Part shown: in pieces, positions 54,240 through 62,565 of the stretch
Position numbering within the stretch: the first letter of the stretch is position 1
Layout of the letters: the number at the start of each line of letters is the position of its first letter
Assembly (NCBI GenBank): GCA_963850765.1
Contig: CAWKMN010000001.1
Coordinates: 310,001-374,000 of the forward strand
Direction: 5' to 3'
DNA from: CAWKMN01 sp963850765
Lineage (GTDB): Bacteria > Chloroflexota > Anaerolineae > Aggregatilineales > Aggregatilineaceae
Length of the DNA stretch: 64,000 nt
The notes under the pieces: generated by a model
The model's input: only the letters and a program-made list of their open reading frames with translations
Told to the model about the DNA's origin: nothing
Databases searched by the model: none
Translations under genes and position numbers: made by a program

Positions 54240-55690
54240 TGCTAACCGATCTCACCCTGACCGAAGCACGGCAGAAGCTCCGCGCGGGCGACCTGACCGC
54301 CGTCGAACTCACCCAGGCACACCTGGACCGTATCCGGGCGCTTGATCCTCAGGTCTGCGCCTACCTGACCGTCACCGCCGAGCAGGCGCTCGCTGCCGCC
54401 GAACATGCCGATCAGCGTCTCCAGCAGGGCGACGATACGCCGCTGCTCGGCATCCCGCTGGCGATCAAGGACGTGCTCATGACGCGCGGTGTACAGACGA
54501 CGTGCGGATCGCGCATTCTGGAAGGGTTCACCGCGCCATATACCGCCACGGCCGTGCAGCGTCTGTTCGACGCGGGCGCGATCATGCTCGGCAAAACGAA
54601 CACCGACGAATTCGCGATGGGGTCTTCGACGGAGAATTCCGGCTATTTCACCACGCACAATCCCTGGGATCTGGATCGCGTGCCGGGGGGCAGCAGCGGC
54701 GGAAGCGCGGCCGCGGTCGCGGGGCGGATGGCCCTGGGCGCGCTCGGCACGGATACGGGCGGCAGCGTGCGCCAGCCGGCGGCTTTGTGCGGGATCTCCG
54801 CCATCAAGCCGTCGTATGGGCGCGTGTCGCGCTACGGACTGATCGCGTTCGCCTCGTCGCTGGATCAGATCGGCGTGTTCGGGCGTACCGTCGAGGATAT
54901 GGCCGCGCTGCTGGGCGTGATCGCCGGGCACGATCCGCAGGACAGCACGAGTATGGATCTGCCCGTGCCGGATTACAGCGCCGCGCTGACCGGCGATATT
55001 CACGGGCTGCGGGTGGGCGTGCCCAAAGAATACTTCATCGACGGGATGCAGCCGGACGTCGAACGCGCCGTGCGTGCCGCGATCGACCAGCTTGCCGCGC
55101 TCGGGGCGGATGTGCGCGAAATCAGCCTGCCGCACACGGAATACGCGCTGCCGGTCTATTACCTGATCGCCCCGTCCGAGGCATCGGCCAACCTCGCGCG
55201 CTTTGACGGCGTGCGCTATGGGCCGCGCAACTCGCAGGGCACGATGTGGGATACCTACAAGGTGACGCGCGGGCAGGGCTTTGGGCCGGAAGTCAAGCGC
55301 CGGATCATGCTCGGCACGTATGCGCTCTCGGCGGGGTACTACGACGCGTATTATCTGAAGGCGCAGAAGGTCCGCACGCTGATCAAGCGTGATTTTGACC
55401 GGGCGTTTGAAACGGTGGACGTGATCGTGTCGCCCACCACGCCGACGACGGCCTTCCGCATCGGGGAGAAATCCGACGATCCGCTTGAAATGTACCTGTC
55501 GGACGTCTTCACGCTGTCGGCGAGTCTGGCGGGGATCGTGGGGGCGGTGGTGCCGTGCGGCGCGGACTCGCTCGGTCTGCCGGTGGGGCTGCAAATCCTC
55601 GGGCCGGCGTTCGACGAGCCGACGGTGCTGCGGGCGGCGCACGCGTATCAGGCGGTTACGGACTGGCACAAGCGGAAGCCGGGCGAGTAG
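54239..55690 (+). CDS. gatA: Glu-tRNA(Gln)/Asp-tRNA(Asn) amidotransferase subunit A
   Basis: 483 residues, intact. The amidase-signature family catalytic triad is visible: K in GIPLAIKDVLMTRG, cis-Ser and Ser nucleophile in VPGGSSGGSAAAVAG with GTDTGGSVRQPAALCG. The C-terminal part has YYLKAQKVRTLIKRDFDRAF and GADSLGLPVGLQILG, typical of GatA. It transamidates misacylated tRNA together with GatB and GatC, which are not adjacent here. The start ATG 54239 overlaps the receiver stop, an unexpected translational coupling. Confidence 0.96.
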   Translation: MLTDLTLTEARQKLRAGDLTAVELTQAHLDRIRALDPQVCAYLTVTAEQALAAAEHADQRLQQGDDTPLLGIPLAIKDVLMTRGVQTTCGSRILEGFTAPYTATAVQRLFDAGAIMLGKTNTDEFAMGSSTENSGYFTTHNPWDLDRVPGGSSGGSAAAVAGRMALGALGTDTGGSVRQPAALCGISAIKPSYGRVSRYGLIAFASSLDQIGVFGRTVEDMAALLGVIAGHDPQDSTSMDLPVPDYSAALTGDIHGLRVGVPKEYFIDGMQPDVERAVRAAIDQLAALGADVREISLPHTEYALPVYYLIAPSEASANLARFDGVRYGPRNSQGTMWDTYKVTRGQGFGPEVKRRIMLGTYALSAGYYDAYYLKAQKVRTLIKRDFDRAFETVDVIVSPTTPTTAFRIGEKSDDPLEMYLSDVFTLSASLAGIVGAVVPCGADSLGLPVGLQILGPAFDEPTVLRAAHAYQAVTDWHKRKPGE

Positions 55691-55738
55691 CGGTTGGCGA
55701 TTAGCGATTAGCGGTTAGCGGTTAGCTGTTGGCTCAAG
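55690..55738. repeat. Family D half-element after gatA
   Basis: GCGGTTGGCGATTAGCGATTAGCGG and so on: direct TTAGC units with no matching inverted end before the next gene. Confidence 0.65.
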
Positions 55739-55776
55739 CGTGGAGAACGGAGTGGGGGCGGGTACTGCGTTTACGG

Positions 55777-56457
55777 TTATGCCCCCACGATCAGGATAAC
55801 GCCAGTGGCGATAAGCCACAACGACCAGATGACATAGCCGATGGCATTGATCGCTCCGGCAGGTTTCCAGCCAGCCGGTTCTAGCAACCCTGCCAGGATA
55901 CCCACTGCCGAGGCGATGCCCAACGCGCCCATGACCCCAGGGAACAGCGACGACCCCATCATCATCCCGCTTATGACCAGTGTCCAGGTTCCGGTGAACA
56001 GAAACCCCAGATGTTCCCCGATCACCACACCGACGTACTGGTGAAAGGCATTGAAGACGACGGCGAGCGCGTCACGTTGGGCTTGGCTAGTCTCAGCCTT
56101 GGTGTACTGCGCAACGAGCACGGGCACCAGCAGCGGCCAGCGCAGCAAACCCATCGCCTGCGTGAGTCCGCTCAACACGCCGATGATGGCGGAGACGTCC
56201 GCAAGGTGCGGATATTCATCGTCGAACACCGCACCGAGCAGAAGTGCCATTGGTATCGCGAGCAGGGCCGTCACCGCAAAGGCATACCACAGCGCGATCA
56301 AGCGACTCCCGCCCGCCGCGAACTGAGTCAGAATGTGGTCCGTGGGCTTGCGTAAAATGTCAGGATAGTCAAACGCCCGGCCAAGCATGAAGAACAGCAC
56401 GTTAAAGGCGAGGGGCAAAATGATTAAAACCAATCCGGTGAGAATGGACAGCGTCAT
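55777..56457 (-). CDS. DUF4386-like membrane protein
   Basis: 226 residues with six or seven membrane helices. The sequence YPDILRKPTDHILTQFAAGGSRLIALWYAFAVTALLAIP and LGLLRWPLLVPVLV matches the pattern of DUF4386 integral membrane proteins, whose function is not known. ATG 56457 is chosen over 56535 because a membrane helix starts directly there. It is divergent from nothing nearby and appears monocistronic. Confidence 0.72.
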   Translation of the reverse strand: MTLSILTGLVLIILPLAFNVLFFMLGRAFDYPDILRKPTDHILTQFAAGGSRLIALWYAFAVTALLAIPMALLLGAVFDDEYPHLADVSAIIGVLSGLTQAMGLLRWPLLVPVLVAQYTKAETSQAQRDALAVVFNAFHQYVGVVIGEHLGFLFTGTWTLVISGMMMGSSLFPGVMGALGIASAVGILAGLLEPAGWKPAGAINAIGYVIWSLWLIATGVILIVGA

Positions 56458-56621
56458 GGCAGGAAATCCTGTATGGTTGAATGAGCAAGGGCAATACTTT
56501 GTGGTGATGAATGGTTTTGCCACCTGCATCATCAACTGATCTTACAGGTTTTCTGGAATAGTGACCGTTTGTTGCGAACCTTTTCAACAGCCCGATGAAT
56601 TTGATCCCCAATCGCTCACTG

Positions 56622-57311
56622 CTACAAGTGGTAACTCCCACCGGGATCCAGCACGACCGGCTGCGCATCCGTGTCATTCTGAACGCGCCGCGCCCACTCC
56701 GTCACATCCTGAACGATGGGCGGGAACGTATTGTAATGCATCGGAATGACGGCAGCAGGCCGCAGCATCTCAATCGCGCGGATCGACCCCGGAATACCCA
56801 TGGTGAAATAATCACCGATCGGCAGAATGGCGAGATCGATGCCATGCTCGCCGATCAACTGCATATCCAGGAACGCATTGGTATCCCCCGCGTGATAGAT
56901 CGTCTGGCCCTCGTCGGTGAAGATCAGAATACCGTTCGGCATGCCGCCATAGGAGCCGTCGGGCAGCGACGAACTGTGATAGGCGATGGTCAGCTCCACG
57001 CGCCCGATAGCAAGCTGCACGCCGCCGCCGGTGTTCAATCCCTGCACGTCTTTTAAGCCGTGTTTGCTGCGGAGCCAATGGCCGATCTCGTTGTTAGAGA
57101 CGACGGTCGCGCCGGTCCGACGGGCAATAGCCGGCGTGTCCCCGATGTGATCGCCATGCCCATGCGACAGCAGGATAAAGTCCGCATCGATGCGGGCCGG
57201 ATCGCCAGCGGCGAGTGGATTGCCGGTCAGAAAGGGGTCGATCAGGACGCTGTATTCTCCGATCAGCAGTTGAAACGCGGAATGGCCTAACCATGTGACC
57301 TGAATCGCCAT
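56622..57311 (-). CDS. UPF0173 metallo-beta-lactamase-fold hydrolase
   Basis: 229 residues. It starts MAIQVTWLGHSAFQLLIGEYSVLIDPFLTGNP, the UPF0173 signature. The metal-binding motif is LLSHGHGDHIGD; further ligands are in AYHSSS, YHAGDTNAF and PMHYNTFP. It is probably cytoplasmic; the substrate is unknown. It is transcribed away from lexA across the shared 190-base control region, so the SOS box there could also affect it. Confidence 0.9.
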   Translation of the reverse strand: MAIQVTWLGHSAFQLLIGEYSVLIDPFLTGNPLAAGDPARIDADFILLSHGHGDHIGDTPAIARRTGATVVSNNEIGHWLRSKHGLKDVQGLNTGGGVQLAIGRVELTIAYHSSSLPDGSYGGMPNGILIFTDEGQTIYHAGDTNAFLDMQLIGEHGIDLAILPIGDYFTMGIPGSIRAIEMLRPAAVIPMHYNTFPPIVQDVTEWARRVQNDTDAQPVVLDPGGSYHL

Positions 57312-57425
57312 AAAGTTTGTCGCTCCCTGTTAAATCCCGCCAGAACAATTTTTAATGAGTATACGCGGTCTGATGTGCCGTGACAATGATGAGCGAGAAG
57401 TATCGAACACAGACTTGAGAGAATC

Positions 57426-57455
57426 TTGACATCGAACATGGGTTCGGCTTATAAT
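57426..57455 (+). promoter_or_regulatory. lexA promoter with SOS box between -35 and -10
   Basis: TTGACA (57426-57431), 18-base spacer, TATAAT (57450-57455). CGAACATGGGTTCG (57433-57446), a perfect-arm match to the DinR/Gram-positive LexA box CGAAC-N4-GTTCG, fills the spacer. Further ATCGAAC half-sites lie at 57402 and 57466. Confidence 0.85.
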
Positions 57456-57504
57456 TCTAAACAATATCGAACTATTGTGCGGTTTAGCACGGAGCAACCC
57501 AACT

Positions 57505-58173
57505 ATGGCAAAAGACGAACTTTCTAACAGACAGAAGAAAATCCTGGAGTTTATCGAGAATTTCATCGGCCAGCATGGCTACCCGCCCACCATCCGCGAG
57601 ATCGGTGAAGCGGTCAGCATCGCCTCGACGTCCGTGGTTAACTACAACCTGAACAAGCTGGTTGAGCATGGCTTAATCGCGCGTTCGCCTAAGGTGTCGC
57701 GCGGGCTGTGGCTGTCGAACGGCGAGATCCCGGTCGGCGTGGCGGATCTGACCAACCTGGTGCAGATTCCAATGGTGGGCAAGATTGCGGCCAGCGCGCC
57801 TGTCGCTCTGCCCGGCGAGGACTTCGGTTACTATTACGACACCGACGATCTGATCGACGTGCCGCAGAGCATGATCGGCAAGTTCAGCCGCGAAGAACTG
57901 TTCGCGCTGCGCGTCACCGGGGACTCGATGATCGACGCGATGGTGGCGGACGGGGATATTATCGTGCTCAAGCGGCAGAATATCGCGCGCAACGGCGATA
58001 TGGTGGCCGTGTGGCTGAGCGAACGCGGCGAAACCACCCTGAAGAAGTATTATCTGGAAGGGGCGCAGGTCCGCTTGCAGCCGGCCAACCCGACGATGGA
58101 GCCGATCTACGTCGATGCCAAGCAGGTGAATGTGCAGGGGCGCGTGCTGGCGGTCCTGCGAACGCTGCAATAA
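57505..58173 (+). CDS. lexA: SOS repressor LexA
   Basis: 222 residues. The N-terminal winged helix contains SNRQKKILEFIENFIGQHGYPPTIREIGEAV and ASTSVVNYNLNKL. The C-terminal S24 autoprotease domain has nucleophile S141 (RVTGDSMIDAM) and general base K180 (TTLKKYY). The cleavage site aligns at GKIAAS (92-97), giving Ala-Ser rather than the usual Ala-Gly. The promoter carries a LexA box, so it is autoregulated. ATG 57505 is preferred over 57475, since homology begins with MAKDELSNRQ. Confidence 0.95.
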   Translation: MAKDELSNRQKKILEFIENFIGQHGYPPTIREIGEAVSIASTSVVNYNLNKLVEHGLIARSPKVSRGLWLSNGEIPVGVADLTNLVQIPMVGKIAASAPVALPGEDFGYYYDTDDLIDVPQSMIGKFSREELFALRVTGDSMIDAMVADGDIIVLKRQNIARNGDMVAVWLSERGETTLKKYYLEGAQVRLQPANPTMEPIYVDAKQVNVQGRVLAVLRTLQ

Positions 58174-58311
58174 TCAAACCATCCGGCTATCGGTTTTTGT
58201 AAGGGCGCAGCCCATACAAAGACTTCATATTTTGAGATCATCCTCAGACTCAAACACACGCCCGCCAATCGATGCTCCGTGCTGGCGCGCGTGGTGAGTT
58301 TGTTTTTTGTT

Positions 58312-58482
58312 GACCTCACCCCCTCACCCCCTCTCCACGGCTGGAAGGGGAGCACGAACAGCTCATTCCCTCTCTACTCCCCTGGAGATCGGCTGCACTG
58401 AAAGGGGCGTGAGGCTTAACTTGCTCAAGGCGGAATCTGAAAGCTGACGGCTGACTGCCGATCGCTGACCGCTTCCTATCGT
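58312..58482. repeat. Family A element followed by a family D remnant
   Basis: 58312-58415: CCTCACCCCCTCACCCCC at the left and GGGGCGTGAGG at the right. 58437-58482: AAGCTGACGGCTGACTGCC, family D-like. The 378-base gap 58174-58551 shows no gene. Confidence 0.65.
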
Positions 58483-58551
58483 CATCGGGCGGGCGGCTAT
58501 GCTAGATTCTGGCTGTAATGTGTCGGCTGCAACGTCAAGGAGAGAACCGCC

Positions 58552-59010
58552 ATGCCCGAAATTGGCGAACAAGCGCCCGATTTCGCCCTGAAGAATCAGA
58601 ACGGCCAGACCGTCCGGCTGAGTGCTTATCGCGGCAAAAAAGTTGTTCTGTTTGCGTTCCCGAAGGCGGCGACAAGCGGCTGCACCACCCAGGCGTGCGG
58701 CCTGCGCGACGAATTCCCGAAGATCCAGACAGCGAACGCGGTCGTGCTTGGGCTGAGCCCCGATCCGCCGGAAGATCTGCTCAAGTGGAAGCAGGATGAG
58801 AAACTGCCCTACGACCTGCTCTCGGATCCCGATCATCAGGTCTTGGATCAGTGGGGAGTGTGGGGCGAAAAATCCATGTACGGCAAATCGTATATGGGGG
58901 TTATCCGCTCGCACTGGATCATCGACGAGGAAGGCCGTATCGCGGATGCGCAGGTGAAGGTCAGCCCGCAGCGCAGCGTGGAACTGGTCGCGGAGTTTTT
59001 GGGGGGGTAG
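58552..59010 (+). CDS. bcp: Thioredoxin-dependent peroxiredoxin (Bcp/PrxQ type)
   Basis: 152 residues. Reduces hydroperoxides with a peroxidatic cysteine. Motifs: GEQAPDFALKNQNGQTVRLS, VLFAFPKAATSGCTTQACGLRDEF (peroxidatic C, and resolving C five residues later, as in the alpha-2 PrxQ type) and YMGVIRSHWIIDEEGRI. The usual P in the TPGCT motif is replaced by S (TSGCT). Intact, cytoplasmic, and apparently monocistronic. Confidence 0.93.
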   Translation: MPEIGEQAPDFALKNQNGQTVRLSAYRGKKVVLFAFPKAATSGCTTQACGLRDEFPKIQTANAVVLGLSPDPPEDLLKWKQDEKLPYDLLSDPDHQVLDQWGVWGEKSMYGKSYMGVIRSHWIIDEEGRIADAQVKVSPQRSVELVAEFLGG

Positions 59011-59054
59011 CCTCACCCCCCCGTCCCCCTCTCCCGCCGTGGAGAGGGGGAGAA
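59009..59054. repeat. Family A element between bcp and rhomboid
   Basis: CCTCACCCCCCCGTCCCCC with GGAGAGGGGGAG, starting within the bcp stop. Confidence 0.7.
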
Positions 59055-59071
59055 AAGCGCGCCGATCGGGG

Positions 59072-59881
59072 TTACCCCGATGCGGTGACGGCGTAGACGA
59101 TGATCGCGGCGAGACCTGCGGTGTACAGCAGCGAGGGGATCGCCCAGCGCGCAAACGGGTTTTCATCCACGACCGTTAAACCACCCTCAATGGCAGGATC
59201 CTGGCGGACGCGATAGGCGGGACCAATAAACCACGCCAGCACGACGCCGCCGATTAACCCGCCGATATGCCCGGCGTTGTCGATGCGGAAGTTCGCCGCT
59301 CCTGTGGTCGAGAAGAAGCCCAGACCCAGGTTCAACGCCATGATGAAGATCAACTGCTGCAAGTGCGCACGGCCAGCCGCGCCGTGCAGCTCACGGTGCT
59401 GGTAAAAATAGACCATCTCCGCACCGAAGATCGCAAAGATCGCGCCGGACGCGCCGACCGATGGGGCGCTTGTGAAGACGAAACTCGCCAGCGCGCCCGA
59501 CAGCCCACCCAGGAAGTAAATCAGCGCAAAACGGACTGTCCCGAACAGCGACTCGACATCACGCCCGATCACGTACAGCGCATATCCGTTAAACAGCAGG
59601 TGCGTGATGTTCAGGTGCAGAAACATCGATGTCAGCAGCCGATAATATTCTCCGTCGCGGATCAGTTCGTTGATCTTGGCCCAATCGGTAAAAAACCGCA
59701 TCCGGTCGTCAAAGGGCAGGCTGAAGGTATACAGCCCGATCAGCACAATGGATGCCAGCAGCACATACATCAGGCGCGGCGGGGCGACCGGCAGGCGCAC
59801 AGCGATCCGCTGCAAGCCGGGCGGCATCTGCCGGGGCGGCGGCTGGTCGTTCGGCGGTGGGGACTGGTAATGCTGAACCAT
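59072..59881 (-). CDS. Rhomboid-family intramembrane serine protease
   Basis: 269 residues with six or seven membrane helices. The catalytic serine is in SVGASGAIFAIFGAE, and the histidine is in DNAGHIGGLIGGVV. The N-terminal HLNITHLLFNGYALYVIG is the H-N region of the active site, and FFTDWAKINELIRDGEYYRLLTSMFLH supplies the conserved WR-like loop. A proline-rich cytoplasmic N-terminus (about 40 residues) precedes TM1. It cleaves membrane proteins within the bilayer. The intact gene is monocistronic. Confidence 0.93.
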   Translation of the reverse strand: MVQHYQSPPPNDQPPPRQMPPGLQRIAVRLPVAPPRLMYVLLASIVLIGLYTFSLPFDDRMRFFTDWAKINELIRDGEYYRLLTSMFLHLNITHLLFNGYALYVIGRDVESLFGTVRFALIYFLGGLSGALASFVFTSAPSVGASGAIFAIFGAEMVYFYQHRELHGAAGRAHLQQLIFIMALNLGLGFFSTTGAANFRIDNAGHIGGLIGGVVLAWFIGPAYRVRQDPAIEGGLTVVDENPFARWAIPSLLYTAGLAAIIVYAVTASG

Positions 59882-59985
59882 AGAATCCTCGATAGGTTGG
59901 CCGATACTGCAATCTTCTACGTGATTTTAGCGCAAAAGGTGCGATTGCAGGCGGCTGGAAGCATTAGAAGCGCGTTAAATCTGCC

Positions 59986-60013
59986 TTGACAGTGGGCGCT
60001 GACGTGTTAAGCT
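59986..60013 (+). promoter_or_regulatory. Promoter of the FmdB gene
   Basis: TTGACA (59986-59991), 16-base spacer, TAAGCT (60008-60013), 46 bases before the start codon. Confidence 0.5.
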
Positions 60014-60058
60014 GGTTCTGGATCCAAGGAAATAGACCAGAAGCATAAAGGTAACACG

Positions 60059-60496
60059 ATGCCGACCTACGAATATCGCTGCAATGCCTGCCGGCGCAAA
60101 GTCACGCTGAAGTACAAAACCTATGCCGATTACGACGCCGCAATCCCCACCTGCACGCACTGTGGCAGTACGGAACTTACCCGCCTGATCTCGCGGGTGG
60201 CAATCCAGCGCTCGGTGACGTCGCGGCTGCTATCCGGGGGATGGGATGAGGACAGCGGCGGCGATGCGGCGCTGGGCGACCTCGAAAACGCCGATCCGCG
60301 CACACTCGGGCGCGTGCTGCGCGAAATGAGTTCGGAAATGGGCGAGGATATGGGGCCGGAGTTCGACGAGGTGATGGGCCGCCTGGAACGCGGCGAAAGC
60401 CCGGACGAGATCGAGGCGACGATGCCGGATCTGCCGGATAACCCGCTGACGGGCGGGGGGATGCCGTCTGCATCGGATGATCTGATGGACGATTAA
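60059..60496 (+). CDS. FmdB-family zinc-ribbon protein with an acidic tail
   Basis: 145 residues. The FmdB ribbon is MPTYEYRCNACRRKVTLKY and CTHCGSTELTRLIS (four zinc-binding cysteines). The rest is an acidic, low-complexity tail (DEDSGGDAALGDLENADPRT, EMGEDMGPEFDEVM, ending DDLMDD), longer than in most FmdB proteins (60-110 residues). FmdB proteins are putative regulators; no partner operon is seen here. Confidence 0.9.
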   Translation: MPTYEYRCNACRRKVTLKYKTYADYDAAIPTCTHCGSTELTRLISRVAIQRSVTSRLLSGGWDEDSGGDAALGDLENADPRTLGRVLREMSSEMGEDMGPEFDEVMGRLERGESPDEIEATMPDLPDNPLTGGGMPSASDDLMDD

Positions 60497-60503
60497 GACG
60501 AGA

Positions 60504-60526
60504 AGGGGGCGGACTGTCCACCCCCT
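60504..60526. terminator. Hairpin between the convergent FmdB and SnoaL genes
   Basis: AGGGGG and CCCCCT arms with GGA/TCC inside. There is no T-run, so termination strength is uncertain. Confidence 0.4.
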
Positions 60527-60552
60527 GGAAGCTCAATCAGGCGACAGCCTGG

Positions 60553-60966
60553 TTATCCGACACCAAGCTGGCGCAGCATATCGTTGGGATCCCATTCGGC
60601 CCAGGATGCGATGATCTGACCATCAGCGATCTGGTCGGTCGTTACTACCTGAACCGCCACACGGCGTCCTGTTGCCGGGATATCCATCAAGTCGCCGGTC
60701 TGCGTTCCCCGAAACGTGATCCAGGTAGTGACTTGATCGCCGTCTACTTCCTGGCGTTCAATGGTGGCATGCACATCGGGAAAAGCGTTGATAAAGGTGG
60801 AAATGAAAACTTTCTGACCTTCCGGCCCTTGAGGAAATTGATCCGTCATCGGCCCCTCGCTGGTGTGGTCCGGTGCGATGTACTGATCGATCACACTCAA
60901 ATCTTGCCTGTTCCAGGCCCCTTCGATAAATTCACGAGCGATCTGTTTGTTCAATTCGGCTGCCAT
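60553..60966 (-). CDS. SnoaL-like (NTF2-fold) polyketide-cyclase-family protein
   Basis: 137 residues. The SnoaL-type pattern: LNKQIAREFIEGAWNRQDLSVIDQYIAPDHTSEGP, then FPDVHATIERQEVDGDQVTTWITFRGTQTGDLMDIPATGRRV and ASWAEWDPNDMLRQLG. Many of these are ester cyclases or small-molecule-binding proteins of unknown substrate. No polyketide genes are nearby, so the cyclase role is doubtful. RBS AGGAG precedes the start on the minus strand. Monocistronic. Confidence 0.87.
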   Translation of the reverse strand: MAAELNKQIAREFIEGAWNRQDLSVIDQYIAPDHTSEGPMTDQFPQGPEGQKVFISTFINAFPDVHATIERQEVDGDQVTTWITFRGTQTGDLMDIPATGRRVAVQVVTTDQIADGQIIASWAEWDPNDMLRQLGVG

Positions 60967-61113
60967 GACGATCTGCTCCTTGTGCTCACACGCTGAAGAC
61001 CAGCGTTCTGTTAATCACATTATAGCATGACACCTTGCGGGAACAGTACCATCATTCATGGGGGCGGGGCAAGCCCACGCCCCTGCGAGAATTGCGCTTG
61101 GGGATAGAAACAC

Positions 61114-61250
61114 TTAGAGCGTGTACGGAAAGCGTTTACCCCTATCCCCTGCCCCTTTCCCCGCACGCGGAGAAAGGGGGCGTGTCAAGTCCCTCTCCGT
61201 TTACGGGGAGGGATTTAGGGAGGGGTAAAATACTAGCAGACACGCTCTTA
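61114..61250. repeat. Complete family A element with terminal inverted repeats
   Basis: Ends TTAGAGCGTGT and ACACGCTCTTA (10 of 11 paired). The core is CCCCTATCCCCTGCCCC and GGGATTTAGGGAGGGG, 137 bases in all. Its right end supplies the TAA stop of tmk. A family C hairpin lies just upstream at 61058-61084; no gene is seen in 60967-61247. Confidence 0.82.
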
Positions 61251-61880
61251 TCGGGGTATAGATAGCCGCTCCTGCACGGCGGCGCGGATGTGGGACTGGA
61301 CCAGCGCGCGGTTGTCGCTGGCCGGGATGTTCACCCAGCGGGCGGGATCATCGGCCATGAGCGCGCGGTAGCCTTCGCACACGCGGCGGTGGAAGTCGAG
61401 CGGCTGTGCGTCCAGGCGGTTCCATTCCGCGCCGTCCTGCGTACCGCGCTGACGGCGTCGCAAGCCTTCCTCGGCGGTAATGTCCAGATAGAGCGTGAGA
61501 TCGGGCTGAAGGCCGCCGGTCGCAAAACGCAGGATCACGCGCAGCATGTCCAGATCCAGGCCGCGGCCATAGCCCTGGTACGCAAGGGTGCTGTCAGCGT
61601 AACGGTCGCAGATCACGATCTCGCCGGCGGCCAGCCGGGGACGAATCTCCTGCGCGACCAACTGCGCCCGTGACGCCGCGTACAGCAGGATCTCGGTGTG
61701 GGAGTGCATGCCGGTGTTATCGAGGCTGTGCAGCACCACGCGGATTTGATCGCCGATCGCGGTGCCGCCCGGTTCGCGGGTGGAGAAAACCGAGTATCCT
61801 GACTCGCGCAAATAGGCAGCGAGCAGGGGGATCTGGGTGCTTTTGCCGCTGCCGTCTGGTCCTTCAAAGGTGATAAACAT
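61248..61880 (-). CDS. tmk: Thymidylate kinase
   Basis: Phosphorylates dTMP to dTDP. 210 residues. P-loop FEGPDGSGKST at 4-14, then the DR(Y/X) and LID region: VICDRYADSTLAYQGYGRGLD and TLYLDITAEEGLRRR. The last residues and stop overlap a family A repeat end. It starts 5 bases after the stop of the small secreted-protein gene, so the two are co-transcribed. Confidence 0.95.
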   Translation of the reverse strand: MFITFEGPDGSGKSTQIPLLAAYLRESGYSVFSTREPGGTAIGDQIRVVLHSLDNTGMHSHTEILLYAASRAQLVAQEIRPRLAAGEIVICDRYADSTLAYQGYGRGLDLDMLRVILRFATGGLQPDLTLYLDITAEEGLRRRQRGTQDGAEWNRLDAQPLDFHRRVCEGYRALMADDPARWVNIPASDNRALVQSHIRAAVQERLSIPR

Positions 61881-61885
61881 GGACC

Positions 61886-62371
61886 CTATTGTATCGTGAC
61901 CTGAAGTTCCGCGCGACGTGCCTGTGACGCCTGGATGCCGCCCACAATGTTGCTGTCGATCCAGGTGGAAATATCGCCGCTGTACTCGCCGACCTTATTC
62001 GCCTGGAAGGTGATCAGCACGGTGAGGGTCTCGCCGCCGAAAATGGTCTGGTCGTATTTGTATTCCGTCCATTCCCCAAGGAGCGGGTAATTACGCTCGT
62101 CGATCGAGCGATAGCCCGGGTCGATTTGCAGTACACTAATCCCATCCAGCAGGCTTTGCTCCACGCCGATCCCATTAATGTCCACCGATTCGAGGTCTAC
62201 ATTCTCGATGGTCAGTTCGATAATAAAGCTTTCGCCTGGGGCAACCGTGATCTCCGGCGGCAGCATCGTCGTCCGGATCTCGTTCGGCTCACCGGAGAGG
62301 ATGGACACCCCCCCCACGATACCCGCGCCGATCACCGCTACCACTGCCAAAAGTCCTAATCCGCGTGCCAT
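61886..62371 (-). CDS. Membrane-anchored extracytoplasmic protein, function unknown (161 aa)
   Basis: 161 residues: an N-terminal helix (GLGLLAVVAVIGAGIVGGVSIL) and a predicted beta-rich extracellular domain (PPEITVAPGESFIIELTIENVDLESVDINGIGVEQSL and ETLTVLITFQANKVGEYSGDISTWIDSN), like an Ig-like or bacterial sandwich domain. I do not recognise the family. It is followed directly by tmk in the same operon, which tells little about function. Confidence 0.72.
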   Translation of the reverse strand: MARGLGLLAVVAVIGAGIVGGVSILSGEPNEIRTTMLPPEITVAPGESFIIELTIENVDLESVDINGIGVEQSLLDGISVLQIDPGYRSIDERNYPLLGEWTEYKYDQTIFGGETLTVLITFQANKVGEYSGDISTWIDSNIVGGIQASQARRAELQVTIQ

Positions 62372-62495
62372 AATCGTCCTTTCAACTTAACGGCCCTCTG
62401 GCCGGGATGTCTCGATGGTAATCTGATTCTAACGATTACGCTTTTTGTGCGCCACGCCGAGGAATTGAGATCTCCTCAATCTGAATGGGCAGAAA

Positions 62496-62524
62496 TTCAC
62501 GTTCTGTACTACACTCATTATATC
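62496..62524 (+). promoter_or_regulatory. Candidate promoter of the secreted protease
   Basis: TTCACG (62496-62501), 17-base spacer, TATATC (62519-62524), 42 bases before the start. Weak match. Confidence 0.3.
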
Positions 62525-62565
62525 CATCATAAAGCATCTTTAGATTTGGAGAGAAGGAGAACGAC

